Shown here piece after piece: positions 11,373 to 22,726 of a stretch of 64,000 nucleotides of DNA. The notes under the pieces are model-generated. The model saw only the letters and a list, made by a program, of their open reading frames with translations, searched no databases and was not told the origin of the DNA. The first letter of the stretch is position 1; every line of letters starts with the position of its first letter. This DNA is from Archivesica marissinica (taxonomy: Eukaryota > Mollusca > Bivalvia > Venerida > Vesicomyidae): the NCBI GenBank assembly GCA_014843695.1, contig CM026395.1, positions 46,443,270 to 46,507,269 on the forward strand. The letters run 5' to 3'. Made by a program: the position numbers and the translations under genes.

Positions 11373-11657
11373 GAAGAAGTAATAATAAGACCCTCATCAT
11401 ACTATTGTATTAATGTTCAATGGAAAGGAATATATATGGCTGATCCGTGCTGACTGACATTATAAGTATCAACGCCAGATGTTTGAAAGAAGTAAATACG
11501 TGTTAAGGTTATAGCTGCAATATGTAATCTCCTTATTCTTTAAACCCATCAATCGATGTGTAGCCTAATGACTCTGGTGACACACTTCTCATATCAACAA
11601 CACCATTAAGTATTAACCTGCCGTGAATGCCGATAAGTCGCTTTTGCAAAACGTGCC

Positions 11658-11745
11658 GTCTGATCAAGCTCTATGTTGTTTGCTATTCGGATGGTGGTGC
11701 TAAAACACGTGTCTGAATAGCAAGCAACATAGATCCTGATCAGAC
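11658..11745. repeat. Inverted repeat with about 34-bp arms
   Basis: The left arm 11658-11691 (GTCTGATCAAGCTCTATGTT onward) pairs with the right arm 11712-11745 (ending AACATAGATCCTGATCAGAC), with a few mismatches and a 20-nt loop. A further part-copy (GAGCTATGTTGTTGCAC) follows near 11771. It is probably a foldback transposon remnant. Confidence 0.8.
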
Positions 11746-11789
11746 GCGGCGCTATGCGGCGGCTGATCTTTAGAGCTATGTTGTTGCAC

Positions 11790-12860
11790 ATTCCATCAAC
11801 TTTATTCGGCAAGTTACGGGTTACGTCTAACATACTATGCTGCATAGACTAAAGCTATATATTATGTACATGTTTTGTTGTTTTATCTTTGCCGATCTAC
11901 CTGATGTAGGCTTATTTGTTACTGTCCATCCATATGGCAGTCTTTATGTTTAATATTAATAAAGACTTTCAATGAGGTCAATACATTGTTCTATGGACCC
12001 AGCCGGGTGATATTGACAGAGCAGAGTGCAGACTGAAACTATATTATTGCATGAAAGACTTATTCACATATCAAAAGGTGGATCGCAATTCGTAACTCGT
12101 ATTATTATATAGAACACTTGTAAAGGGGAGGTAATTATGTATAGAAAGCTTGTAAAGGGGAGGTAATTATGAAAAGTTATATTATTCACTTTGTTCTTCT
12201 TGCCACTAACGAGATTAACGTCTATGTGAATACAGACGGATGCGGCGTTCTATCGTTTACGCAGTTTCAATAGCGCATGCGTCGTATATACGGATGACTG
12301 CATGTCTTGTCGCTGTCTGTTCACTCGAGTGTGAATCGGTGACGATCGGCAATGTCCGTCTGTTACGGAAATTGCTGACGTTCGCCGAATCAACCTCAGG
12401 TGAGCATTAATTTTGTCACTGTATTGCGTTGTACATGTCCATACGTGTTGTCTGTTGTATGTATATGAATGCGAGTTGTATGAAAGCTGTGAAGGCATTG
12501 GTTCCTTGCAAATCTAATCCTTTCTCTGGTTCTTATGAACTGTTGTTCTGTTCAGATGTATGGATAAACTCGCACGAACCAGTACATAATATAGATCATT
12601 AAAAGACCTTCCAATTTATATTAGAATGTTTGTTTAAATAACACTGTGGCCCGCTCTCTATAAATACAGAATAGAGAAACGAACCTACGCCAGGCTCTGT
12701 TGTATAAAGTGAGCCATGTGACAGATCAACACTATTTGTGTATTTTTACTGAAAAATCGCCTTCGTACCTCCTGCAGCTGGACATTTATTCTTACCTTGA
12801 TTTAAGTTGTTGCCACACATTTCTGTTAATTAGGGTCTATCAAGGTGATGTTCGAATTCC
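11790..12860. other. Non-genic stretch
   Basis: The only structure seen is a 32-bp direct duplication at 12117-12171 (CTTGTAAAGGGGAGGTAATT twice). The short frame on the minus strand at 12498-12250 resembles nothing recognised and has no splice support. Confidence 0.45.
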
Positions 12861-12864
12861 AAAG

Positions 12865-13010
12865 CAGATAATACATTCAAATTCCACGTTTCCTCTTCTA
12901 TCTCCCTTGTGGCGATGAATTCCATCAGGAATGAGCTCTCAAGCGTGATTAATATAAGTTGTAAGAACTTGTTTAGCAATCAAACTAAAAGAAATGTCAA
13001 ACCATAAAAT
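12865..13010 (+). mobile_element. SINE family C, 3' part
   Basis: It holds AATTCCACGTTTCCTCTTCT, TGGCGATGAATTCCATCAGG and AGTGATTAATATAAGTTGTA equivalents of the fuller copy at 13578-13813. The head is absent. Confidence 0.75.
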
Positions 13011-13186
13011 TATAGATTATGAGAGTAAAACATGCGAAGAAATATTGGCATACTGTTAAATGGGTTATAAGGAAATGTAATGTTGTCAACTATCAACTAT
13101 CAAGTTGCTGATTATTTTATAAATAAATAAATCATCCACAATCTGTATTTTTGCAAGCAGATGAAGATGCTATGTATTTCAAGGAT

Positions 13187-13435
13187 AGGTCCGATTAGCG
13201 AAGTGGTTAGCGCTCGTATCTCACCAATGCAACTAGGGTTCGATCATTGGGCCGGGAAGTATGTCAGATGGTACGTTGTCGCCAGATCGGACAGGTGGGT
13301 TTTCTCTGGGTACTCCGGTTTCCTCCCACACGAATGACCACATTTACGCTTTCATCCACGCCCAACGAGAGTGATTAATATAAGTTGTTAGAACTTGCTT
13401 CGCAATCTTTGTAAAATAAATAAAGTTTAAACCTT
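13187..13435 (+). mobile_element. SINE family A copy, full length
   Basis: It reads from GTCCGATTAGCGAAGTGGTT through GGTGGGTTTTCTCTGGGTAC and CCGGTTTCCTCCCACACGAA to GTGATTAATATAAGTTGTTA and an AAATAAATAAAGTTTAAACC tail. Confidence 0.92.
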
Positions 13436-13577
13436 TTTAAGGATAGGTATTTAAATTACATTGTATGTTTGATGAATTAAATGTAGACACAAGAGCAGAG
13501 AGTTAAAATATGGACAATCTGCTGCTCCACGTGCTGTTTAAGGGAGTTATTTAAACATGGGACAAACAATGAAGTAT

Positions 13578-13813
13578 TGTGGAAGTCGTATTAGCGCAGT
13601 GGTAGTGCATTCGCTTGAGGTGAGAAAGGCCCGGAGTTCGAGCCCCGCTGGAGCCGTTATGAGTGTGCCCTTAGGCAAGGCATTTAAGTTCCACATGCCT
13701 CTTTTCTCTCCCTCGTGGCGATGGATTCCACCAGGAATGAGGTCTCGAAAATGATTACTATAAGTTATAAGAACTTGTTTCACAATCGAGCCAAAATTAA
13801 TGTGTATAAACTA
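13578..13813 (+). mobile_element. SINE family C copy, full length
   Basis: The tRNA-like head is GTCGTATTAGCGCAGTGGTA with a B box GGAGTTCGAGCCCCG. It continues with GTGTGCCCTTAGGCAAGGCA, CTCTCCCTCGTGGCGATGGA and a tail ending GTGTATAAACTAA. Confidence 0.9.
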
Positions 13814-14133
13814 ATGAAGTATCATTAGTGTTGTATTTAAAGTGTCTTACAAAATAATCGATGTTGCGTTTCCCCCATATACGTGTACTATCGGTTTTAT
13901 TATTCCACTATACACAATATGCAATGTTGCTAAAAGTGGAAATTACAATGGCATCACTTTATTATGCACGCTAGGAAAACTATTTTCAAGTATCTTAAAT
14001 ACTCGCTTGACTACTTTGGGCTGAAATGTATATTGTCTATATAGACGCACAGGCTTGTTTTCGATAGAGCATGGGAACTATTGATAACATCTTTATATTG
14101 CATGGAATAAAACATCATATGCTACACAATAAT

Positions 14134-14378
14134 AGGCTGTCCGATTAGCGCAGTGGTTAGCGCTGCTCGCTTCTCACCAATGTTCGATCCTCGGACCGGG
14201 AAGTATGTGAGATGGTACGGTGGTCGCCAGATCGGAGAGGTGGGTTTTCTCCAGGTACTCCGGTTTCCTCCCACATGAATGACCACATATACGCGTTCAT
14301 CCGCGCCAACGAGAGTGATTAATATAAGTTGTTAGAACTTGCTTCGCAATCGTTGTAAAATAAATAAAGTTTGAACTT
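14134..14378 (+). mobile_element. SINE family A copy, full length
   Basis: Head GTCCGATTAGCGCAGTGGTT; the body includes GTATGTGAGATGGTACGGTG and CTCCGGTTTCCTCCCACATG; the tail is AAATAAATAAAGTTTGAAC. Nine bases of the anticodon arm region are lost relative to 8526-8777. Confidence 0.92.
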
Positions 14379-14388
14379 TAAAACAATA

Positions 14389-14678
14389 ATATGAAGCTGT
14401 ATGTAGCCTTCATTGATTTTATGAAAGCCTTCGATTTTGTAGTTAGAGATACAATATGGTACGTTATTAAACTTAGGTGAAATTCTTAACATTAAAGCGA
14501 GAGAACACATACTAACTGATGAATTTACATGTTATTTGCGAGTTAAACAAGACAACTTTCTTATTATCTATGTATTTTAATGATATTGAAGAGCATTTTA
14601 TGCTAAATGGTTATGATGGGGTGGATGTTGGTATGTTTAAACAAGTTGTGTTAATATATGCAGATGATACATAGTAAA
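14389..14678 (+). pseudogene. Non-LTR reverse transcriptase fragment with YADD box
   Basis: The plus strand encodes LYVAFIDFMKAFDFV near 14395-14440 (the conserved palm segment with its first Asp) and, in another frame after stops and an internal deletion, SMYFNDIEEHFML and VVLIYADDT at 14565-14675 (the catalytic YxDD box). The LINE is therefore 5'-truncated, internally deleted and frameshifted. The sequence passes directly from the YADDT codons into the 23-bp array, so the 3' part has been lost or displaced. Confidence 0.8.
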
Positions 14679-14679
14679 A

Positions 14680-15133
14680 CCGAACCAACAAAAAACCAGT
14701 ATTACCAACATAGTAAAACCAGTATTACCAACATAGTAAAACCAGTATTACCAACATAGTAAAACCAGTATTACCAACATAGTAAAACCAGTATTACCAA
14801 CATAGTAAAACCAGTATTACCAACATAGTAAAACCGGTATTACCAACATAGTAAAACCGGTATTACCAACATAGTAAAACCAGTATTACCAACATAGTAA
14901 AACCAGTATTACCAACATAGTAAAACCAGTATTACCAACATAGTAAAACCAGTATTACCAACATAGTAAAACCGGTATTACCAACATAGTAAAACCAGTA
15001 TTACCAACATAGTAAAACCAGTATTACCAACATAGTAAAACCAGGATTACCAACATAGTAAAACAGGTATTAACAACATAGTAAAACAAGTCTTACCAGC
15101 AACCAGTATTCCCAACATAGTCAAACCAGTATT
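14680..15133. repeat. 23-bp tandem array, about 20 copies
   Basis: The unit is AGTAAAACCAGTATTACCAA plus CAT, with ACCGG and single-base variants and decay at both ends. It begins immediately after the reverse-transcriptase YADDT codons. Confidence 0.95.
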
Positions 15134-15149
15134 ACTCTTGAACGCTTTA

Positions 15150-15208
15150 CAGACGGGTCTGTAGTCCAGTGGTAACACACTGGACTAGTAATCCGGGGGT
15201 CGCAGGTT
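15150..15208 (+). mobile_element. SINE family B head only
   Basis: GACGGGTCTGTAGTCCAGTG through ACTGGACTAGTAATCCGGGG and GTCGCAGGTT is the tRNA-like head of family B. It stops inside the B box, where the 36-bp minisatellite starts. Confidence 0.85.
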
Positions 15209-18200
15209 TCTATGTCCTCTAGTATATAATGTAGGTGTGCGTTTTCTATGTCCTCTAGTATATAATGTAAGTGTGCGTTTTCTATGTCCTCTAGTATATA
15301 ATGTAGGTGTGCGTTTTCTATGTCCTCTAGTATATAATGTAGGTGTGCGTTTTCTATGTCCTCTAGTATATAATGTAGGTGTGCGTTTTCTATGTCCTCT
15401 AGTATAGAATGTAGGTGTGCGTTTTCTATGTCCTCTAGTATATAATGTAGGTGTGCGTTTTCTATGTCCTCTAGTATAATAATGTACGCATGTGCGTTTT
15501 CTATGTCCTCTAGTATATAATGTATGTGCGTTTTCTATGTCCTCTAGTATATAATGTAGGTGTGCGTTTTCTATGTCCTCTAGTATATAATGTAGGTGTG
15601 CGTTTTCTATTCCTCTAGTATATAATGTAGGTGTGCGTTTTCTGTGCCCTCTAGTAATATTTAGGTGTGCGTTTTCTATGTCCTCTATAAATAATGTAGG
15701 TGTGCGTTTTCTATGTCCTCTAGTATATAATGTAGGTGTGCGTTTTCTATGTCCTCTAGTATATAATGTAGGTGTGCGTTTTCTATGTCCTCTAGTATAT
15801 AATGTAGGTGTGCGTTTTCTATGTCCTCTAGTATATAATGTAGGTGTGCGTTTTCTGTGCCCTCTAGTATATAATGTAGGTGTGCGTTTTCTATGTCCTC
15901 TAGTATATAATGTAGGTGTGCGTTTTCTATGTCCTCTAGTATATAATGTAGGTGTGCGTTTTCTATGTCCTCTAGTATATAATGTAGGTGTGCGTTTTCT
16001 ATGTCTCTAGTATATAATGTAGGTGTGCGTTTTCTATGTCCTCTAGTATATAATGTAGGTGTGCGTTTTCTATGTCCTCTAGTATATAATGTAGGTGTGC
16101 GTTTTCTATGTCCTCTAGTATATAATGTAGGTGTGCGTTTTCTATGTCCTCTAGTATATAATGTAGGTGTGCGTTTTCTATGTCCTCTAGTATATAATGT
16201 AGGTGTGCGTTTTCTATGTCCTCTAGTATATAATGTAGGTGTGCGTTTTCTATGTCCTCTAGTATATAATGTAGGTGTGCGTTTTCTATGTCCTCTAGTA
16301 TATAATGTAGGTGTGCGTTTTCTATGTCCTCTAGTATATAATGTAGGTGTGCGTTTTCTATGTCCTCTAGTATATAATGTAGGTGTGCGTTTTCTATGTC
16401 CTCTAGTATATAATGTAGGTGTGCGTTTTCTATGTCCTCTAGTATATAATGTAGGTGTGCGTTTTCTATGTCCTCTAGTATATAATGTAGGTGTGCGTTT
16501 TCTATGTCCTCTAGTATATAATGTAGGTGAGCGTTTTCTATGTCCTCTAGTATATAATGTAGGTGTGCGTTTTCTATGTCCTCTAGTATATAATGTAGGT
16601 GTGCGTTTTCTATGTCCTCTAGTATATAATGTAGGTGTGCGTTTCTATGTCCTCTAGTATATAATGTAGGTGTGCGTTTTCTATGTCCTCTAGTATATAA
16701 TGTAAGTGTGCGTTTTCTATGTCCTCTAGTATATAATGTAGGTGTGCGTTTTCTATGTCCTCTAGTATATAATGTAGGTGTGCGTTTTCTATGCCCTCTA
16801 GTATATAATGAAGGTGTGCGTTTTCTATGTCCTCTAGTATATAATGTAGGTGTGCGTTTTCTATGTCCTCTAGATATAATGTAGTTGTGCTTTTCTATGT
16901 CCTCTAGTATATAATGTAGGTGTGCGTTTTCTATGTCCTCTAGTAAATAATGTAGGTGTGCGTTTTCTATGTCCTCTAGTATATAATGTAGGTGTGCGTT
17001 TTCTATGTCCTCTAGTNNNNNNNNNNNNNNNNNNNNNNNNNNNNNNNNNNNNNNNNNNNNNNNNNNNNNNNNNNNNNNNNNNNNNNNNNNNNNNNNNNNN
17101 NNNNNNNNNNNNNNNNNNNNNNNNNNNNNNNNNNNNNNNNNNNNNNNNNNNNNNNNNNNNNNNNNNNNNNNNNNNNNNNNNNNNNNNNNNNNNNNNNNNN
17201 NNNNNNNNNNNNNNNNNNNNNNNNNNNNNNNNNNNNNNNNNNNNNNNNNNNNNNNNNNNNNNNNNNNNNNNNNNNNNNNNNNNNNNNNNNNNNNNNNNNN
17301 NNNNNNNNNNNNNNNNNNNNNNNNNNNNNNNNNNNNNNNNNNNNNNNNNNNNNNNNNNNNNNNNNNNNNNNNNNNNNNNNNNNNNNNNNNNNNNNNNNNN
17401 NNNNNNNNNNNNNNNNNNNNNNNNNNNNNNNNNNNNNNNNNNNNNNNNNNNNNNNNNNNNNNNNNNNNNNNNNNNNNNNNNNNNNNNNNNNNNNNNNNNN
17501 NNNNNNNNNNNNNNNNNNNNNNNNNNNNNNNNNNNNNNNNNNNNNNNNNNNNNNNNNNNNNNNNNNNNNNNNNNNNNNNNNNNNNNNNNNNNNNNNNNNN
17601 NNNNNNNNNNNNNNNNNNNNNNNNNNNNNNNNNNNNNNNNNNNNNNNNNNNNNNNNNNNNNNNNNNNNNNNNNNNNNNNNNNNNNNNNNNNNNNNNNNNN
17701 NNNNNNNNNNNNNNNNNNNNNNNNNNNNNNNNNNNNNNNNNNNNNNNNNNNNNNNNNNNNNNNNNNNNNNNNNNNNNNNNNNNNNNNNNNNNNNNNNNNN
17801 NNNNNNNNNNNNNNNNNNNNNNNNNNNNNNNNNNNNNNNNNNNNNNNNNNNNNNNNNNNNNNNNNNNNNNNNNNNNNNNNNNNNNNNNNNNNNNNNNNNN
17901 NNNNNNNNNNNNNNNNNNNNNNNNNNNNNNNNNNNNNNNNNNNNNNNNNNNNNNNNNNNNNNNNNNNNNNNNNNNNNNNNNNNNNNNNNNNNNNNNNNNN
18001 NNNNNNNNNNNNNNNNTTTCTATGTCCTCTAGTATATAATGCAGGTGTGCGTTTTCTATGTCCTCTAGTATATAATGTAGGTGTGGCGTTTTCTATGGCA
18101 TCTAGTATATAATGCAGGTGTGCGTTTTCTATGTCCTCTAGTATATAATGTAGGTGTGCGTTTTCTATGTCCTCTAGTATATAATGTAGGTGTGCGTTTT

Positions 18201-20765
18201 CTATGTCCTCTAGTATATAATGTAGGTGTGCGTTTTCTATGTCCTCTAGTATATAATGTAGGTGTGCGTTTTCTATGTCCTCTAGTATATAATGTAGGTG
18301 TGCGTTTTCTATGTCCTCTAGTATATAATGTAGGTGTGCGTTTTCTATGTCCTCTAGTATATAATGTAGGTGTGCGTTTTCTATGTCCTCTAGTATATAA
18401 TGTAGGTGTGCGTTTTCTATGTCCTCTAGTATATAATGTAGGTGTGCGTTTTCTATGTCCTCTAGTATATAATGTAGGTGTGCGTTTTCTATGTCCTCTA
18501 GTATATAATGTAGGTGTGCGTTTTCTATGTCCTCTAGTATATAATGTAGGTGTGCGTTTTCTATGTCCTCTAGTATATAATGTAGGTGTGCGTTTTCTAT
18601 GTCCTCTAGTATATAATGTAGGTGTGCGTTTTCTATGTTCTAGTATATAATGTAGGTGTGCGTTTTCTATCCTCTAGTATATAATGTAGGTGTGGTTTTT
18701 CTATGTCCTCTAGTATATAATGTAGGTGTGCGTTTTCTATGTCCTCTAGTATATAATGTAGGTGTGCGTTTCTATGTCCTCTAGTTATAATGTAGGGTGG
18801 CCGTTTTCTATGTCCTCTAGTATATAATGTAGGTGTCGTTTTTTCTGTGTCCTCTAGTATATAATGTAGGTGTGCGTTTCTATGTCCTCTAGTATATAAT
18901 GTAGGTGTGCGTTTTCTATGTCCTCTAGTATATAATGTAGGTGTGCGTTTTCTATGTCCTCTAGTATATAATGTAGGTGTGCGTTTTCTATGTCCTCTAG
19001 TATATAATGTAGGTGTGCGTTTTCTATGTCCTCTAGTATATAATGTAGGTGTGCGTTTTCTATGTCCTCTAGTATATAATGTAGGTGTGCGTTTTCTATG
19101 TCCTCTAGTATATAATGTAGGTGTGCGTTTTCTATGTCCTCTAGTATATAATGTAGGTGTGCGTTTTCTATGTCCTCTAGTATATAATGTAGGTGTGCGT
19201 TTTCTATGTCCTCTAGTATATAATGTAGGTGTGCGTTTTCTATGTCCTCTAGTATATAATGTAGGTGTGCGTTTCTATGTCCTCTAGTATATAATGTAGG
19301 TGTGCGTTTCTATGTCCTCTAGTATATAATGTAGGTGTGCGTTTTCTATGTCCTCTAGTATATAATGTAGGTGTGCGTTTTCTATGTCCTCTAGTATATA
19401 ATGTAGGTGTGCGTTTTCTATGTCCTCTAGTATATAATGTAGGTGTGCGTTTTCTATGTCCTCTAGTATATAATGTAGGTGTGCGTTTTTTATGTCCTCT
19501 AGTATATATAATGTAGGTGTGCGTTTTCTATGTCCTCTAGTATATAATGTAGGTGTGCGTTTTCTATGTCCTCTAGTATATAATGTAGGTGTGCGTTTTC
19601 TATGTCCTCTAGTATATAATGTAGGTGTGCGTTTTCTATGTCCTCTAGTATATAATGTAGGTGTGCGTTTTCTATGTCCTCTAGTATATAATGTAGGTGT
19701 GCGTTTTCTATGTCCTCTAGTATATAATGTAGGTGTGCGTTTTCTATGTCCTCTAGTATATAATGTAGGTGTGCGTTTTCTATGTCCTCTAGTATATAAT
19801 GTAGGTGTGCGTTTTCTATGTCCTCTAGTATATAATGTAGGTGTGCGTTTTCTATGTCCTCTAGTATATAATGTAGGTGTGCGTTTTCTATGTCCTCTAG
19901 TATATAATGTAGGTGTGCGTTTTCTATGTCCTCTAGTATATAATGTAGGTGTGCGTTTTCTATGTCCTCTAGTATATAATGTAGGTGTGCGTTTTCTATG
20001 TCCTCTAGTATATAATGTAGGTGTGCGTTTTCTATGTCCTCTAGTATATAATGTAGGTGTGCGTTTTCTATGTCCTCTAGTATATAATGTAGGTGTGCGT
20101 TTTCTATGTCCTCTAGTATATAATGTAGGTGTGCGTTTTCTATGTCCTCTAGTATATAATGTAGGTGTGCGTTTCTATTTCCTCTAGTATATAATGTAGG
20201 TGTGCGTGTTTCTATGTCCTCTAGTATATAATGTAGGTGTGCGTTTTCTATGTCCTCTAGTATATAATGTAGGTGTGCGTTTTCTATGTCCTCTAGTATA
20301 TAATGTAGGTGTGCGTTTTCTATGTCCTCTAGTATATAATGTAGGTGTGCGTTTTCTATGTCCTCTAGTATATAATGTAGGTGTGCATTTTTTATGTCCT
20401 CTAGTATATAATGTAGGTGTGCGTTTTCTGTGTCCTCTAGTATATAATGTAGGTGTGCGTTTTCTATGTCCTCTAGTATATAATGTAGGTGTGCGTTTTC
20501 TATGTCCTCTAGTATATAATGTAGGTGTGCGTTTTCTATGTCCTCTAGTATATAATGTAGGTGTGCGTTTTCTATGTCCTCTAGTATATAATGCAGGTGT
20601 GCGTTTTCTATGTCCTCTAGTATATAATGTAGGTGAGTGTTTTCTATGTCCTCTAGTAAATAATATAGGTGTGCGTTTTCTATGTCCTCTAGTAAATAAT
20701 ATAGGTGTGCGTTTTCTATGTCCTCTAGTATATAATGTAGGTGTGCGTTTTCTATGTCCTCTAGC
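15205..20765. repeat. 36-bp minisatellite, roughly 125 sequenced copies plus a gap
   Basis: The unit is TGTGCGTTTTCTATGTCCTC plus TAGTATATAATGTAGG. Most copies are identical. Single-base indels and substitutions concentrate near the ends and at 18600-18870. The unit has no stop in one frame on each strand, giving 12-residue periodic frames on plus (VGVRFLCPLVYN) and minus (EDIENAHLHYIL); these are not supported as genes. The array contains 1000 Ns, so the true length is unknown. Confidence 0.98.
17017..18016. other. Assembly gap of 1000 Ns
   Basis: It contains exactly 1000 N characters inside the 36-bp array. The round number suggests an arbitrary gap size rather than a measured one. Confidence 0.99.
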
Positions 20766-20970
20766 ATATATTAGCTATAATGTTTCCATTTGCATGTGGC
20801 ATGTTGCCCGTAATATATACGTGACATGTATAACAACATATTGGTTTAATTTCTTCACATAGATTTTACTGATGATAAAATAATAAAATAATTTGTATCA
20901 CGGTTAGTGTTGTCGTTGTTTTCTTATATATTTCGAAAGCAGCGAAAGCTTAACCATGTCTTAGCTTAAG

Positions 20971-21216
20971 CTCTCCGATTAGAGCAGTGGTTAGCACGCT
21001 CGCTTCTCACCAATGCTACCCGGGTTACATCTTCGGACCGGGAAGAATGTGAGATGGTACGGTGGTCGCCAGATCGGACTGGTGGGTTTTCTCCGGTTTC
21101 TTCCGACACGAATGACCACATAATTATACGCTTTCATCCGCGAAACGAGAGTGATTAATATAAGTTGATAGAACTTGCTTCGCAATCGTTGTAAAATAAA
21201 TAAAGTTTAAACTTAA
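20971..21216 (+). mobile_element. SINE family A copy, full length
   Basis: Head CTCCGATTAGAGCAGTGGTT, then GTGAGATGGTACGGTGGTCG, a shortened GGTGGGTTTTCTCCGGTTTC block, GTGATTAATATAAGTTGATA and an AAATAAATAAAGTTTAAACT tail. Confidence 0.92.
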
Positions 21217-22280
21217 ACCATGTCAATATAGTATAATAGATGTGTAAATTATGACCGGAATCTTGAGTAGACATTTTTCAAGTAATATTTCTGTTCAGAA
21301 ATACAAAATCGTAATGTATCCGCGTGCCCCGTTTTTTATTCCTGCAATGTTACTAAGACATGCTAAAATGATTTAATCACATCCAGTTCTTCACTGTTGG
21401 GATTTATTAAGCGGATGGAATTGGATACAAACATTTCAACTTTTGAAATCCCCTCCATTGAAAACCCGCACAATACATGTCCTACTATCCTCGCTTCATA
21501 TTTCGCTTCTTTGTAAGCTGGATGATGGGATGTTTAAAAAAAAAAAAAAAACTTTTGATACTTCTTCTAAAATACTAGACTTCTAAAAGTTTATTGTAAT
21601 GATTTATAAAATAATTATGTTAAACGAAGTTCCTGACTTCATGGTAATAAAAGCCAGTTCATCCTCTTTCACATCCATATTATAAATTGCAATATTATTG
21701 AAATATGTTCGAATATATTGAACTGTTTTGATATAATGTGTATAAACTGTATATATTGATATAAAATAAACGACGCCGCTGAGCTTCACAAAAAAGGAAG
21801 AAAACCCGCACAAGAATAATCGGAAACATTCAGTGATACTAATTTGCATAAGGTGCGTTTTTTTTTTTAAATAATTTAAATTACGATCACGTGACTAGAA
21901 TGTGAGTGGCTGCGGACAAAGACGAACGACTTTCTGCAAAATATGAGATAACGTTTCTCGACTTTTTTCCAAATATGAGATAATGTGTTTCGACTTTCTG
22001 CCAAATATGAGATCATGTTTCTCTAAAAACAGACTAGGATAGTCAACAATTATTTTTGTTTTCCTATTACGTTATTAATATCTTTCATTGCAATCTGAGA
22101 TACACTTAGCGATACTTGGTGGTTATACAACGAATGAAAATACATGATTTAATGTATTCTCCGATAAAATGTCCATGTTAAATCCTTAGCTTAATATTCC
22201 AACAAAATCGCGTCAATACATTTTATGTAATCACCACTAAAATGTATCTACGCTATTTGTAGCTCGCCAAGCACTGGATT
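21217..22280. other. Non-genic stretch with a degenerate triplicate
   Basis: An imperfect repeat of about 37-45 bp (CAAATATGAGATAATG-type) occurs three times at 21929-22025. A poly-A run is at 21537-21551. Nothing else could be assigned. Confidence 0.45.
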
Positions 22281-22284
22281 GGAA

Positions 22285-22722
22285 TTGTGGCGCATGGAAA
22301 GATGTCAGATATATAGAGAGAAAAGTAGCAGCTAGAAGAGGAGACTGTACTTGGCATAAGAGGGAACTGATGCCTGAATGTGTGGTACAGCAATGCAGGA
22401 ACTGGCTGCCTAACCCGCGCAACCAGCCTTATTTGGGCCATAAGTGGAATTGAATTGTTTATACCAGTTGTAAGTACTATAAAAATACAGAACTTCAATT
22501 TCAGCAATTTATAACCTCTGATATGTACGTGGGTCATAATAGATATAAGTGGTGCTCATGTATTAGATGTATACCATGCAGGGCCTCGCATGTGGCAAAT
22601 ACGATGTGCGTCGACCGTCAGATTTGTACCGCTATTCCTCGTGTGTTTAGTGCGTCGACCGTCAGATTTGTACCGCTATTCCTCGTGTGTTTAAGGTCAA
22701 ATATAGGTCAACCTGCAGGCCT
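22285..22722 (+). mobile_element. 5'-truncated copy of the TTAA-flanked element
   Basis: From the ATTGTGGCGCATGG block onward it is nearly identical to 23654-24048, including the last third of the encoded protein (frame from about 22286 to a TGA at 22452) and the right terminal repeat ending CTGCAGGCCT. Upstream of about 22285 the similarity stops and no left terminus was found. A 44-bp stretch beginning near GTGCGTCGACCGTCAG is present twice here but once in the intact copy. Its right end directly meets the TTAA at 22723-22726. Confidence 0.85.
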
Positions 22723-22726
22723 TTAA

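Noticed and set aside
16922..18112. Long frames across the N blocks here and at 42009-43175
   Set aside because: They consist almost entirely of translated Ns.
15633..20862. Periodic 12-residue proteins on both strands of the 36-bp array
   Set aside because: The unit length is divisible by three and lacks stops in one frame of each strand; frames break wherever a unit has an indel.
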